A stretch of 64,000 nt of DNA from Siniperca chuatsi (taxonomy: Eukaryota; Chordata; Actinopteri; Centrarchiformes; Sinipercidae), in assembly GCF_020085105.1 (NCBI RefSeq), contig NC_058047.1:962501-1026500 (forward strand), written 5' to 3'. This document shows, in pieces, positions 42,724-52,348 of the stretch (positions are counted from its first letter, which is position 1; each line of letters begins with the position of its first letter). The position numbers and the translations under genes are program-made. The notes under the pieces were generated by a model that saw only the letters and a program-made list of their open reading frames with translations, made no database searches and had not been told where the DNA came from.

Positions 42724-45700
42724 GTGGTTGACACCCTGACAGTAGATCCAGCTCTGCTGTTGATCGTCCTCGGCTCAGTGATGTTTCTCATCACGTTCCT
42801 CGGATGTTTCGGAGCGCTGCGTAACGCCACCTGCCTGCTGAAGACGGTATGACTGATCACTGATTAGCTGATATCTTCTGTCTATTAAATTGTGTCGGGT
42901 TCAGTGCAATATTTATTCTGTATATCAGTGCTGCTGAGTTCTTACTGTTCAGGTCGTCTGTTTCTGCAGTTTCTGGGGATCCTGGTGGCCATCCTCCTCC
43001 TGCAGATCGCTGCTGGAGTCGTGGGATACCTCTTCACTGACATGGTAACATCACACTTCTCTGATGAGACAGGAAATATAAAGAAAATATAGTAAGTACC
43101 AAACAAAAACCCAACTTGATGATCCTGTTGATGTTGTTGTTGTTGTCGTTCAGGTGATGGAGAGGACGGAGATGCTAATGATGAAGGCCATCCTCCGCTA
43201 CAGGGAGGACCAGGACTTGGAGAACGCCATCGACTTCATCCAGAAGAAGGTGAAGAAGAAGAGACAATGTCAGGCCTTTTATAATCCAGTTTGTTGGTGG
43301 TGAGCTGTTGTAGTGAGAGTCTGTTGTGTTTGCAGTTTCAGTGCTGTGGAGTTGAGAGCTATAAGGACTGGGTCCATAATGTCTACTTTAAGTGTTTGCC
43401 CAGCAACCCCAGTCTGGAGGCCTGTGGAGTTCCCTTCTCCTGCTGCGTTCACCTACAGAACCAGGTCAGAACCACAGTCTGTCTGTGTGGTCCCCAACAG
43501 GTTTATGATGGGACGTTTCGATGCCTGGAGTTTGGGTCTACTGTTCACTTCCATCTTTGTCAGTTCCTGGAACCAAAAAATCCTAATTTAAGCTTTTAGT
43601 CAAACAGGAGGAAGCCTGGGTGGAGCTCCGGTGGGACAAGCCATCATGTGATAACCATAGTTAAGATTCTGGCTCCAATAATAAACTTGATTGTGTACAA
43701 GACTGAAGGCAGATAAAAATGCAATGATACATCTCTTACCAAAGATAAAAGTAATTGTGATAATTAATCACGATCTTGATATTAAACAAAATATCATAGC
43801 TTAATTATTTTAACTGTAATGAAGCAAACATTATTTTTTATTATACCATGGCTACAGAAAATTATGGATTCTGATTGGCTGAAAGGTGTGGATTAATTTT
43901 TAGTAACTGGACAGTAATCAATGATGCAGGTGTGTTTTTGCAGTTCATCGATTACAATCATGCAACATACATCTTGTCAGGTATTATCCCTTACATATTT
44001 AAGTCTGCCAATATTCCTGGGTAATATTTTCAAAGTGATATTAAAAACCCAAGTCAGGATCAAAGAGTGAATTACAACTGCGAGCTTGATGGCTGACATT
44101 TAGAGTCAGGGATTTTGAGTTTCTCTGACTTGGCTTTTGCACCAGTAATTTAACTAAACATCTGTCTTGTTTTAGTTGCTGGTAATGTTGTAACTTCTAC
44201 AATTTAAAATGATAAATGCATTGAACCAGTTCATTAGTGGGGTTGATTGTACTGAGTGACACAAAAACAAACAACGGGGTATCATCTGCATACATATAAA
44301 TATTAAAGAGGTACTGCACACGTTTTTTTTTTAGCTGTAAACTAAATTATATGACTGTACTGTGATGAAACACAGTATATTGACATTCTTACCAAATTTA
44401 TGAAAATCTGCATTTCATGGGTTGAAAATGTTTTAAATCACGCTGAACCTTGCAAGGCCAATGCTGACATAGAGTCGACTATTTGGGACTAATTCACGTC
44501 ATGACATTTATATAAAAAAGAATGTTAACGCCCTCTAATCAGACGTGGCCGACCCACCTCCCCCTGCCTTTGAGTGGGAGTCTGTGAAACCACGCTCATT
44601 TTCAAATATATGCAGATCGAGATGCATAATTCACCAAAGTTTATGCTAGTTTTTTCTAACCCTCTACTTAGTATTTTTCAATTTTGGCGCAACGCCCCCT
44701 ACAGTGTTTGTCCTTCAGTCCTCTGCTGCATTTTTAAAATATCCTGGGAGGGAGGCAGCTAGCAGAATTTGGGGGTGCAGTTACACTTTAATCTTGTGTT
44801 CCCTTACATGTGAGAACCTGATTAACAGTGTAAAGTCCTGCTGGCGTCCCCTACAGACTCTCACAGTGTTCGTTACAGCCACAAGATGAACAAACATCCT
44901 GATGATTCATCTGTTCTTGGAGTGTCACCAGTAGTGGCGCTAAACATGTAAAGTATGTCCTGAATGTGGCGCTAGAGGGAAGGTTAGGGGGTCCTTGAAA
45001 TCTAAAGGGTTCATCATCTGGGGAGTAGGAATAGTGTGTTATTTTCTTCTGCAGACGGTGCTGAACACCATGTGTGGTTATGGGAAGCAGCAGCTGGAGG
45101 AGCGTTCGGCCAGTAAAGACATCTTCACCATCGGCTGCCTGGAGATGATCGTGTGGTGGGCCAAAAACAACCTGCTGCTGGTGGCCGGTCTGACTGCCGG
45201 CCTGCTGCTGCTCGAGGTAACACGGCTGACTGGAGGACAGGTTCAGCTCACAACTAAATACATCAAATCATTACCTCATCATCTGATTAAAATCTGTGAC
45301 ATGCAGAAGCCCTGTGAGCGTAGTTGTAAATCCAGCTTTTATTGCTTTATCAGATATTTGTCTTAGTTGTTGCTTGATACAAATAGGCTACTGGAGATCA
45401 TTCAGAACTGTTAAGGCGCCGATATGCTCCAACATTGTCTAAACTTCACGCTGTGATTGGCCGGCTGTGTGGAGGTGAGAAAGTAAGTGGCCTTTTCTTT
45501 TGCAAAACTGAAAAATACTGTTTGAAAACACTAAAGCATCTCACCGCTTTGTTGCGGCAGTTGTAGTGGCTGTTTTTTCCTCACAAACGGCCACAAGGGG
45601 CAACAACGAGCTCATTTCACACTCGAAAACAAACTTCACAACAACAACAGGGCTGCTTATTGATATGACATGCATCACAGTTGAACTGGGAGATTCAGAC

Positions 45701-46033
45701 TCCTGAAATCAATCAGCTGATCGCTTTAGTCGAAAGGCCTCATCAGTCTTGTAACGTTTTGTTGGGAAAGTTACAAAAATACACCATCCAGTCCCGATCT
45801 TACAGTGGTGTTTCTTTCTAATAAACAGTCTTTGGCCAGACAGAAGCAGCACTGATCAGTTTCTAATCTCTTAATGTTTCCTCTGGCAGGTCGGCATGAT
45901 CGGCCTGGCGGCCGCTCAAATCTCCATGATAAAGAAAGTCCAACAACAAAAGAAAGAAAATGCAACTAGAGGCAAATCGGAAAGAAAGGACAGCTACTGG
46001 TATCCTGCTTTTGCAGACTTCGATGACGAATAA
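40539..46033 (+). CDS. Tetraspanin of the C8 class, TSPAN33-like (complete)
   Basis: TspanC8 tetraspanins bind the protease ADAM10 and steer its exit from the ER and its substrate choice at the membrane. Eight exons (40539-40595, 41636-41693, 42722-42846, 42970-43044, 43154-43249, 43336-43464, 45055-45216, 45890-46033) join in frame to 281 residues; human TSPAN33 is 283. Four hydrophobic segments are visible (IKYTLFIFCYAFWVVSAVFI; ALLLIVLGSVMFLITFLGCF; FLGILVAILLLQIAAGVVGY; NNLLLVAGLTAGLLLLEVGM). The large loop has CCG in FQCCGVESYKDW, then KC, EAC, SCC, MCG and GC: eight cysteines, the C8 hallmark. Motifs YREDQDLENAIDFIQKKF and VLNTMCGYG are close to TSPAN33. An in-frame TGA two codons upstream of ATG 40539 fixes the start. 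The cytosolic tail ends DSYWYPAFADFDDE. Other TspanC8 members cannot be fully excluded. Confidence 0.93.
41507..41575 (+). mobile_element. Short copy of the palindromic MITE arm
   Basis: TTTAGCCTAGCTTAGCACAA, then AGACTGGAAGCAGGGGGAAA and CTCTTAGCC match the arm of the element at 6950-7568. Only one arm is seen. Confidence 0.65.
41636..41693 (+). CDS. tetraspanin exon 2
   Basis: This exon is 58 nt, acceptor TGTGACAG, donor GTTGGT, phase 1. It encodes VVSAVFIAVGIYAKIAKEK. The preceding 1.04-kb intron contains a partial palindromic-MITE copy at 41507-41575. Confidence 0.92.
42675..42721 (+). repeat. (TG)n-TAG acceptor of tetraspanin exon 3
   Basis: About 22 TG units run straight into TAG and the exon. 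No separate pyrimidine tract is present in the 45 nt before the exon. Confidence 0.93.
42722..42846 (+). CDS. tetraspanin exon 3
   Basis: This exon is 125 nt and encodes DVVDTLTVDPALLLIVLGSV through the CFGALRNATCLLKT loop. Its acceptor is a pure TG repeat ending TAG. The preceding 1.03-kb intron is otherwise plain. Confidence 0.94.
42970..43044 (+). CDS. tetraspanin exon 4
   Basis: This exon is 75 nt, acceptor TTTCTGCAG, donor GTAACA, phase 0. It encodes membrane segment 3, FLGILVAILLLQIAAGVVGY, and LFTDM. Confidence 0.94.
43154..43249 (+). CDS. tetraspanin exon 5
   Basis: This exon is 96 nt, phase 0, encoding the start of the large extracellular loop (VMERTEMLMMKAILRYREDQ, then LENAIDFIQKK). 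Confidence 0.94.
43336..43464 (+). CDS. tetraspanin exon 6
   Basis: This exon is 129 nt, acceptor TTTGCAG, donor GTCAGA. It encodes FQCCGVESYKDW through PFSCCVHLQNQ, six of the eight loop cysteines. Confidence 0.95.
43465..45054 (+). other. tetraspanin intron 6
   Basis: A 1.6-kb AT-rich intron. Its last 260 nt are the interspersed repeat listed at 44795-45035. Otherwise no recognised feature. Confidence 0.65.
44795..45035 (+). repeat. Interspersed repeat family (GTGGCGCTAGA type), copy 3
   Basis: GTTCCCTTACATGTGAGAAC, AGTCCTGCTGGCGTCCCCTA, GATGATTCATCTGTTCTTGG, AGTAGTGGCGCTAAACATGT and TCATCTGGGGAGTAGGAATA. It is the fullest copy in the window and ends about 20 nt before tetraspanin exon 7. 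Confidence 0.8.
45055..45216 (+). CDS. tetraspanin exon 7
   Basis: This exon is 162 nt, acceptor TTCTTCTGCAG, donor GTAACA. It encodes TVLNTMCGYGKQQLEERSAS through membrane segment 4. The upstream intron (43465-45054) ends in an interspersed repeat about 20 nt before the acceptor. Confidence 0.95.
45217..45889 (+). other. tetraspanin intron 7
   Basis: A 673-nt intron with no recognised repeat or gene-like frame. Confidence 0.7.
45890..46033 (+). CDS. tetraspanin exon 8 with stop
   Basis: This exon is 48 codons including the TAA at 46031-46033, acceptor CCTCTGGCAG. It encodes VGMIGLAAAQISMIKKVQQQ and a charged tail. An AATAAA-rich A tract at 46556-46572 is a likely poly(A) signal. Confidence 0.94.
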   Translation, partial: VGMIGLAAAQISMIKKVQQQKKENATRGKSERKDSYWYPAFADFDDE

Positions 46034-46572
46034 AAACTGCTTCTGAGATCTGAAGCTGATCGTGGAGACGGATCAGAAAAATCTCTTGATGCTCTGTTGA
46101 CACTGTGAATTTATAGTCGTGTATCTGAGGCTCTCACAGTGGGCGAACAGGTTAGATGTCTCAACTCCGGGAGGTGTTGGCGGTCAAATTACTACCTCGT
46201 GTACAGGCCCGGCGCCAGGATGATTCGCTGTTAAAAATTCCCTGTCGCCTACACACAACAATCGGCCAATACTGTTGTTGTTTTTCCTATTTTTCTATAG
46301 ATACATAAAGGGGCAAATGAGGGGGCTAAGCCCCCCTAAGACCCCTCGTGGCGTCATGTAAAACACTCTTTACATCACATTTTTTATAAAAGTAAGTGAT
46401 TCTAACAGAAAGTCAGCTTTGCCATCATTAGCACTGAACAGCCCTTCAGCTGCACATTTAGCGTTTGTAATTTGTGGCATTGTTTGTGTCACAGCACTGT
46501 GAAAAGATTATAGAATATTTTATATATTATTATAAAAAGCTGTTAGTTGTAGATTAATAAAATAAAAAAAAA

Positions 46573-49266
46573 ACATTTGCAGCATTTTACTAGTAAAACA
46601 GATGTTATGTACTGCGTATTAACCCTGTGTATTATGTGTATTTTGTATACTGAATGTGTACATTAATGAGAATAAGTTTAATGTATTTTTATCAAGTGAT
46701 TGGAGGTAAAGGGGAAAAAACAACCAGAACAACTGATTGGAAAAGTATAAAGATTTGTATATTTCAATAATTGAACTAACAGTGTTGTTGATGGATTCGC
46801 TGATGACATTTTTGTAATTGTCTGTCTTTTACTGCCTTATGTCAGTTTTGGGGTTTGTAGTACTCCTCGTGACTAGTTACCCTTTAACTAATGAAACTAG
46901 ACTCCATACATACAACCCAATAAATACTTTTTTATATTCATTAATACAAAGGAATCAATAAAGGAACAGTCGGACATTTATACCAGAATTATAATGAATT
47001 GAATCCCATCAGTAGAGACTGATGCTGCTGGCCTGGCAGCAGCGTAACGCTCTGCTGGCGACCCCTAGAGGCTGCAGTGTTAGTTAACCCAAACAATAAG
47101 ACCTCATGGACCCTGATGATCCACCCAGTTGTCCTGCGACCTCTGACCTTACGGTGATATAATTAACATTTAAAGCCCCTGGTTATAAAGGTTCTAACGT
47201 AAAGCCTTTGACAAAAAGGACCAGCCTCTTTTCTTTAACTGATGTTAAACTTTTTTTTTTACAATATTGTTATTTTGAAGTCAAACGAAGTGACACTGAC
47301 TCCGAATGCTGAAGCTTTCCGTAAACATCCTGGAGGAGAGAGACTCCCAGCATGCAAAGCCAGGAGACTCCTCAGTAAATCTGGTTAATCCCTGTTGTTC
47401 CTCCCTCACTCATTAGATCTTCGTTGTGACTTTAATCTGTGGTGGCGGATTAGCAGCCGAAGCACCTGTGGCTGCGTGTTGTCGCAGGGATTCAGTCCCG
47501 TGCGCCCTCACGCTCGCTTTACTGGATTAATGACTACAGCGCTCTGTGAGCGTGTTAAAAACAGCAGCAGTAGAGCGCTGCAGTGATAAAGTCCTTTACT
47601 TTGTGTTTCCATGTGTTGCAGTTTTCTCTTTGCAATCTAGGATACATCAAAGGATATTCTGGATTTTTACAATTTATATTTGTCCCTTATTGCTATCCGT
47701 ACTGATAACACTGAGGTCTGGGAACATGGTGACACAGAGAAAACACTGGACGGGTCAAGAAATGAGCAGAGTTCCAGCACATAACTTCCCCTAAAAACCG
47801 CACACTGTGGTTTTTACATTTCTGTTTGTGCAGATTAGCTGTTTTAAACCTTTCGAAACCTCATTTTCCCCTTATAGCGACGCTCCAACATTTAGTAAAT
47901 CCTCGTCTCTCTCTCTTTCGCGGAGTCAAATGGGAAGAAAAATGTCTAAAGTTTAAATTCGGTGCGTCCAGTAAAGAGATGTGTTTTACCTAGCTTAGCA
48001 CGAAGAAACTAGCCTTGTTCCATCAAAAGAGAAAAAATACACCTTCAGCAAATCTAAAGCCTTGATAAAACCTCGAACAGAACAGCTAGCTGGGAATATG
48101 CTAGTGTCACTGTATGGAAGAAAGACTGAAGTATATTAACACAGGGTTTATTTTTCAAATACAAACACACATCAATTACACAAAGTCCAAACACATGCAT
48201 ATTTCATATAAAAAAAACAACAAATGAAGTACGTGCATGATGCAGTTTGATGAACAGTTTGCTTTGGTAATAGTTAAAGCTGCAGTTTGTCGGCTGACGG
48301 TGTGCGTTGGCAGGTGAACTTTGAGGTTTGTGGATTAAAACGACAGGTTCAAACAGTTAAAATAAGGCAGGTCTACGTTTTCACGTGCAACTCTACTGAA
48401 ACGACACAACTACTGAAAGACTGAGAGAAGTTCAAGGGGCACTTTACCACAACAAATACAAATACTTGATTTATTATAAGTGAGCTTAAAGGACTGTATC
48501 TTCTTCGGCCACTTAACTACAAATCATGTAAAGTTATGACGTTGTACTTTAATTTACTCTGACCAGCTTCTGAATCACAGCGTTCGTTTTTAGACTGATT
48601 TCTTACCTTCTAGGAAGCCACTGGTTTCACTTTTTAAAGTGATCTATGAAACTTAACCTGAAATCTGCTGCAGAACAATAATCAGTGACATTTAGTTACC
48701 CAGAATTCTTCGTCAAACCTACATTATCAGTAATGACTCCAAATCTCAGATGTCAGTAAACAGTAACTTGAGGTAACATACACAGTTAAGTGGCTAAAAC
48801 CTGGAAAATCACCAGTGTCTTCCTATAACTATTAAAACCTTATTAGCCAGTTTTAAGGGCTTAATGAACACTGCGCTGTCTTTTGGGAGGATCTCATGAT
48901 TGCTTTCCTTACTGAATCTGAGAGGAACAGCAGAAACATAATCTTCAGTCAAATTCCTCTCATAAAATAAAGTACATTTCCATAAAGTTAGCGTAGTCCT
49001 TATTAACCCATTGCAGTCGGTCGTTATTCTTTCTGAATTTAACTTCTAAAAATGGTCGCTGCTGGTTGACGAGCTCCTGGACATCGTTGTTCCAGAAACC
49101 TGAAGTCTGCTTTTTAACAGAGCCCAGCAGCTGAAAACTGCACAATAATGGATGGTGCTCATGTGCACGTGGATAAGTAAATCATCTAATTAATATAAAA
49201 TAATCTCTACGTTTTTACATGTTTAAGGGATGCCAAAGACAACAGAGGGTTGATTATAATAATACA
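46573..49266. other. Intergenic, tetraspanin to slc1a7
   Basis: No gene-like frame. About 47985-48110 carries a decayed palindromic-MITE arm (ACCTAGCTTAGCACGAAG, AACAGCTAGCTGGGAATATG). The rest is AT-rich and unrecognised. Confidence 0.55.
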
Positions 49267-49274
49267 TCCACCTA

Positions 49275-49529
49275 TAGGGCTGCAACTAACAATTATTTTC
49301 ATAATCGATTAATCTGGTGATTATTTTCTTGATTAATCGTTAAAAATGTAAAAAAAAAAAAAATAGCATTCACAGTTTCTCAGGTGATGTCCTCAGTTGG
49401 TTTGCTTTGTCTGACTAACAGTCTAAACCCTGATATTTGGATATTTGGCATTTTTACTTGAAAACTGACTAAAACGATTAATCAATCGTCAAGATAGTTT
49501 AGATTAATCGACCAATCATTGCAGCTCTA
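49275..49529. mobile_element. hAT-like MITE with intact 8-bp target duplication
   Basis: TCCACCTA stands at 49267-49274 and 49530-49537. The ends are inverted: TAGGGCTGCAAC on the left and, reversed, TAGAGCTGCAAT on the right. The body has the fish motif ATAATCGATTAATC near both ends. It is 255 bp with no coding potential. Related copies lie at about 60355 and 62252. Confidence 0.88.
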
Positions 49530-50684
49530 TCCACCTATCTTCATGGACTTGAACACTTTTAATGAGCCACTTAGATTTAATGCAGTTTGGATGGAGAAAT
49601 GTGAATATACGCCGGATTTTGCCTGTTAAACAAAGTGGCATTATCCTTGAAATCCCTTAAACGTATGTTAAAATGTCATCAACGTTGTTATGAACTAATC
49701 ATTTGTGTGCACAATTAATTCTATTGGAGAACATGTTTTATTAATTTGAGCATATTTGACATCATCCTGTTTGGGTTTGGAAAAGAGCCCGGAGAGGCAA
49801 GAGAACTGCGTAAAAAAAATAAAAATCTACAAAACTGGAGATACGAGTTTTTCAGCTGACTAAATTCAGCTGGTTCTGTGGCTCCAGACAAGATCAATAA
49901 ATCATTGGAAAGTAATGGAATCTATTTGAACATTTAGTAGACCCAGGAGAGGCATGAGATTAACTGACACCCAAACTAGCATCTGTTCACGTTAGCTGCA
50001 ACATAAATCGGTTAAGATTCCCAAAATCCCTACAGCACTTTGTTAGTTAGTTAAGTCAAAACAACAACAAGAGAAGAAAGTAAAGCACGTGGACTTCAAA
50101 CGAAGCCAGTTAGAACGCATGCCAGCATGCTGTCGAACACAAACGAGACAGAAGGAGAAGGTTGACTCTGCAAGATGAAGAGCACTTGGATTCATTCAGC
50201 CGTCGCATCGGACGGATTACCCTTCAACCCTTCAACCAGTCTGAGCACAGGCGGCAGTGAGCACCGGCCAATCAAATGCACAGTTCAGTCAAAAGGTTTG
50301 GTGAACACCTGAGAGAGCAACCGCTGTTGTGAACATAAGACAGAGATGTGGCTCAGAACAAACGGCAGCACGAACAAGTTTGTCGCTTTGAAAAGATCCC
50401 CGATAAAACATGTCGACTCTTCGGGATGCAAATGGTTTGGGATCCGAGCTCATTAGCTTTGTTACTGCCACGTATTATAAAATTCATCCGATGTGATCCG
50501 GTGTGGTTTCGTAAGATGTCTCTATTGTCTTTTGAAAAACGATCCAGGTTTTAGGCGGATTTGTTTGAAGATGACGAGCAGGTAAAAAGCTCCGCTGAAT
50601 TATCCAGGTACTGATCCACTTCTCCGTAAGGACCATTCGTTCAGGGTACAGTCGTACAGACGTACGGCCGACTGCTAGGGCTGG

Positions 50685-51372
50685 GTATCACTTGAACATT
50701 TTTTCACATGCGCCAATATCGGAGTTTCTACACTGATATCAAACCAATACATCTTTCGATGCCTTACTTTGATAAATATAAAACAAGTTTTTCTACTAAA
50801 TCATCCATCTAGCCTCTTTCACTACTGGTAGCAAGTCTTACAGCTCCTCGTGGAGGATCCCGAGACGTGCCCAGGTCTGATGACATATACAACCCCTCCA
50901 GTGTGTTCTGGGTCTCCCTGGAGTCTCCTACCAGTTGGACATGCCTGGAAAACCTCTAAAAGGAGGCGTCCTGATCAGGGGCACCTCAACTGGCTCCTTT
51001 CAACACGAAGGAGCAGCGGTTCTCCTCTGAGCTCTTCACCCAGTCACTATCAGGGTTTTCAATTATTATATTCAATGGACAGAGCAGCTGTGCTCGGTGT
51101 AATTTTACCTTCTGATCCCACTGGGACTTAAAAAATCTCAAGCCCGGTAGAAAACAGAGTCAATACCAGGTTACCAGGACCATAGACGAGGGTTGGAAGG
51201 TACCGTTCTATCTTCCACTCTGTTGTTTAATGAAAAAAATATATGTATTTTTCAAACTCTGACCATCATTAGATACCAGCTTTTAGCACCTGACAGTTTT
51301 TGATACTGAGTACTACAGACACATTTCGGTCAGTACCAAAAGACGTGTTACGGTTTGATATCCAGCCTAGAA
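50685..51372. mobile_element. MITE with GGGCTGGGTATC ends, carrying a LINE-derived insert
   Basis: The left end is CTAGGGCTGGGTATCA; the right end, reversed, is CTAGGCTGGATATCA. Between them, 50823-51050 matches a different repeat (GTCTCCCTGGAGTCTCCTAC, CAGTTGGACATGCCTGGAA, CAACTGGCTCCTTTCAACAC), common in fish as a LINE piece. No clear target duplication was found. Confidence 0.6.
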
Positions 51373-52177
51373 ACCGTCATGGTAACCAGGACATGTACAG
51401 CTATCAGGGTTACCAGAGACGGATTTATTTCAACCACAGACGGCTGAAATAAACAAAAGGATCAGAGTGGACTGTGCTTATTACAGCCCAGACATATCTA
51501 TTAGCCTCGACGCCTCCAATTAACAAACCTGCATATCGGTTCAGGAATCCTAGTTTCAGCTCATTAACAGCTGATGGTCCTCAGAGTCACAAACACGTGA
51601 CATTTCAATTAATAATCAAGCCACGTAAAACTACCTTATTTTGAACCAGCAGATGGCGTAGTTTGTATCTTTCTCTGTGCAGGTGTTGAGGCGGCTCTGT
51701 CCTCTAGGTGGCGCTGTCAGACCAGATAATGATCCTGCAGGTGCTCCCAGGAGGGCGTCATGTATCCATAATCCTCTGGTGCAGATCAGGATCCAACCAG
51801 AGATGCTGCTGGATTTCTCTGCTTGATATTTAGCAACGTTCTCCACTTTTTAAATTCGGACTTGCTAGTTAGCGCTGATGGCGAGTTTCCATTAAAATGG
51901 CCTCATGATCCTTGTGCCCTTGGAGCTTTTGTTCTCTCGGACATCAGTGAGCAGGAGAATAAAGCTCCAAATTAAGCTCCAGTCCACTTTTGGCCAAATA
52001 ACTGAATGCAGTTGCTGCTGCTCAGTTTCCCGTCCTGTGAAGAAGAAGATTCACGCTCTGTTAGCACAAAGTCCGTCTCTTCTCGACGCTCCTGTTCAGA
52101 TGCCACGGTGAGATCTGACCGGACTCTCCCGGACTCAGTGGTGTTTTGAGGCAAGCAGCTCCGTGTACGTCAGCTGA
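51373..52177 (-). other. slc1a7 3' flank / possible 3' untranslated region
   Basis: No confident poly(A) signal was chosen; TTTATT (AATAAA on minus) occurs near 51421. A frame encoding DGKLSSSNCIQLF lies at about 51976-52037 (minus) behind an acceptor-like TTCTTCTTCACAG and might be an alternative last exon. Confidence 0.4.
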
Positions 52178-52348
52178 TCACACCTGGCAGATGTTGTAGT
52201 AGACAGTGTGTGCGTGCCTCTCACCCGCTGAGTCGCCCATCGTCTCGAACATGCAGTCTTTGTGGGTGTGGATCTCTGTCATTGGCACATCTACGCTGTG
52301 GGAGTTGTTGTGAGCATGAGGAGTCTGCGTACCGTAGGACGGTACAGT
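52178..52348 (-). CDS. slc1a7: slc1a7 C-terminal tail exon
   Basis: The acceptor is CGTCCCCAG, phase 0. It encodes [20 protein letters not shown] and on to [20 protein letters not shown]. If read through, it ends YYNICQV and stop. A GTGAGA donor after GDSAG (exon end 52225) could instead splice on. The tail is not alignable by eye to human EAAT5. Confidence 0.6.
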   Translation of the reverse strand, partial: TVPSYGTQTPHAHNNSHSVDVPMTEIHTHKDCMFETMGDSAGERHAHTVYYNICQV

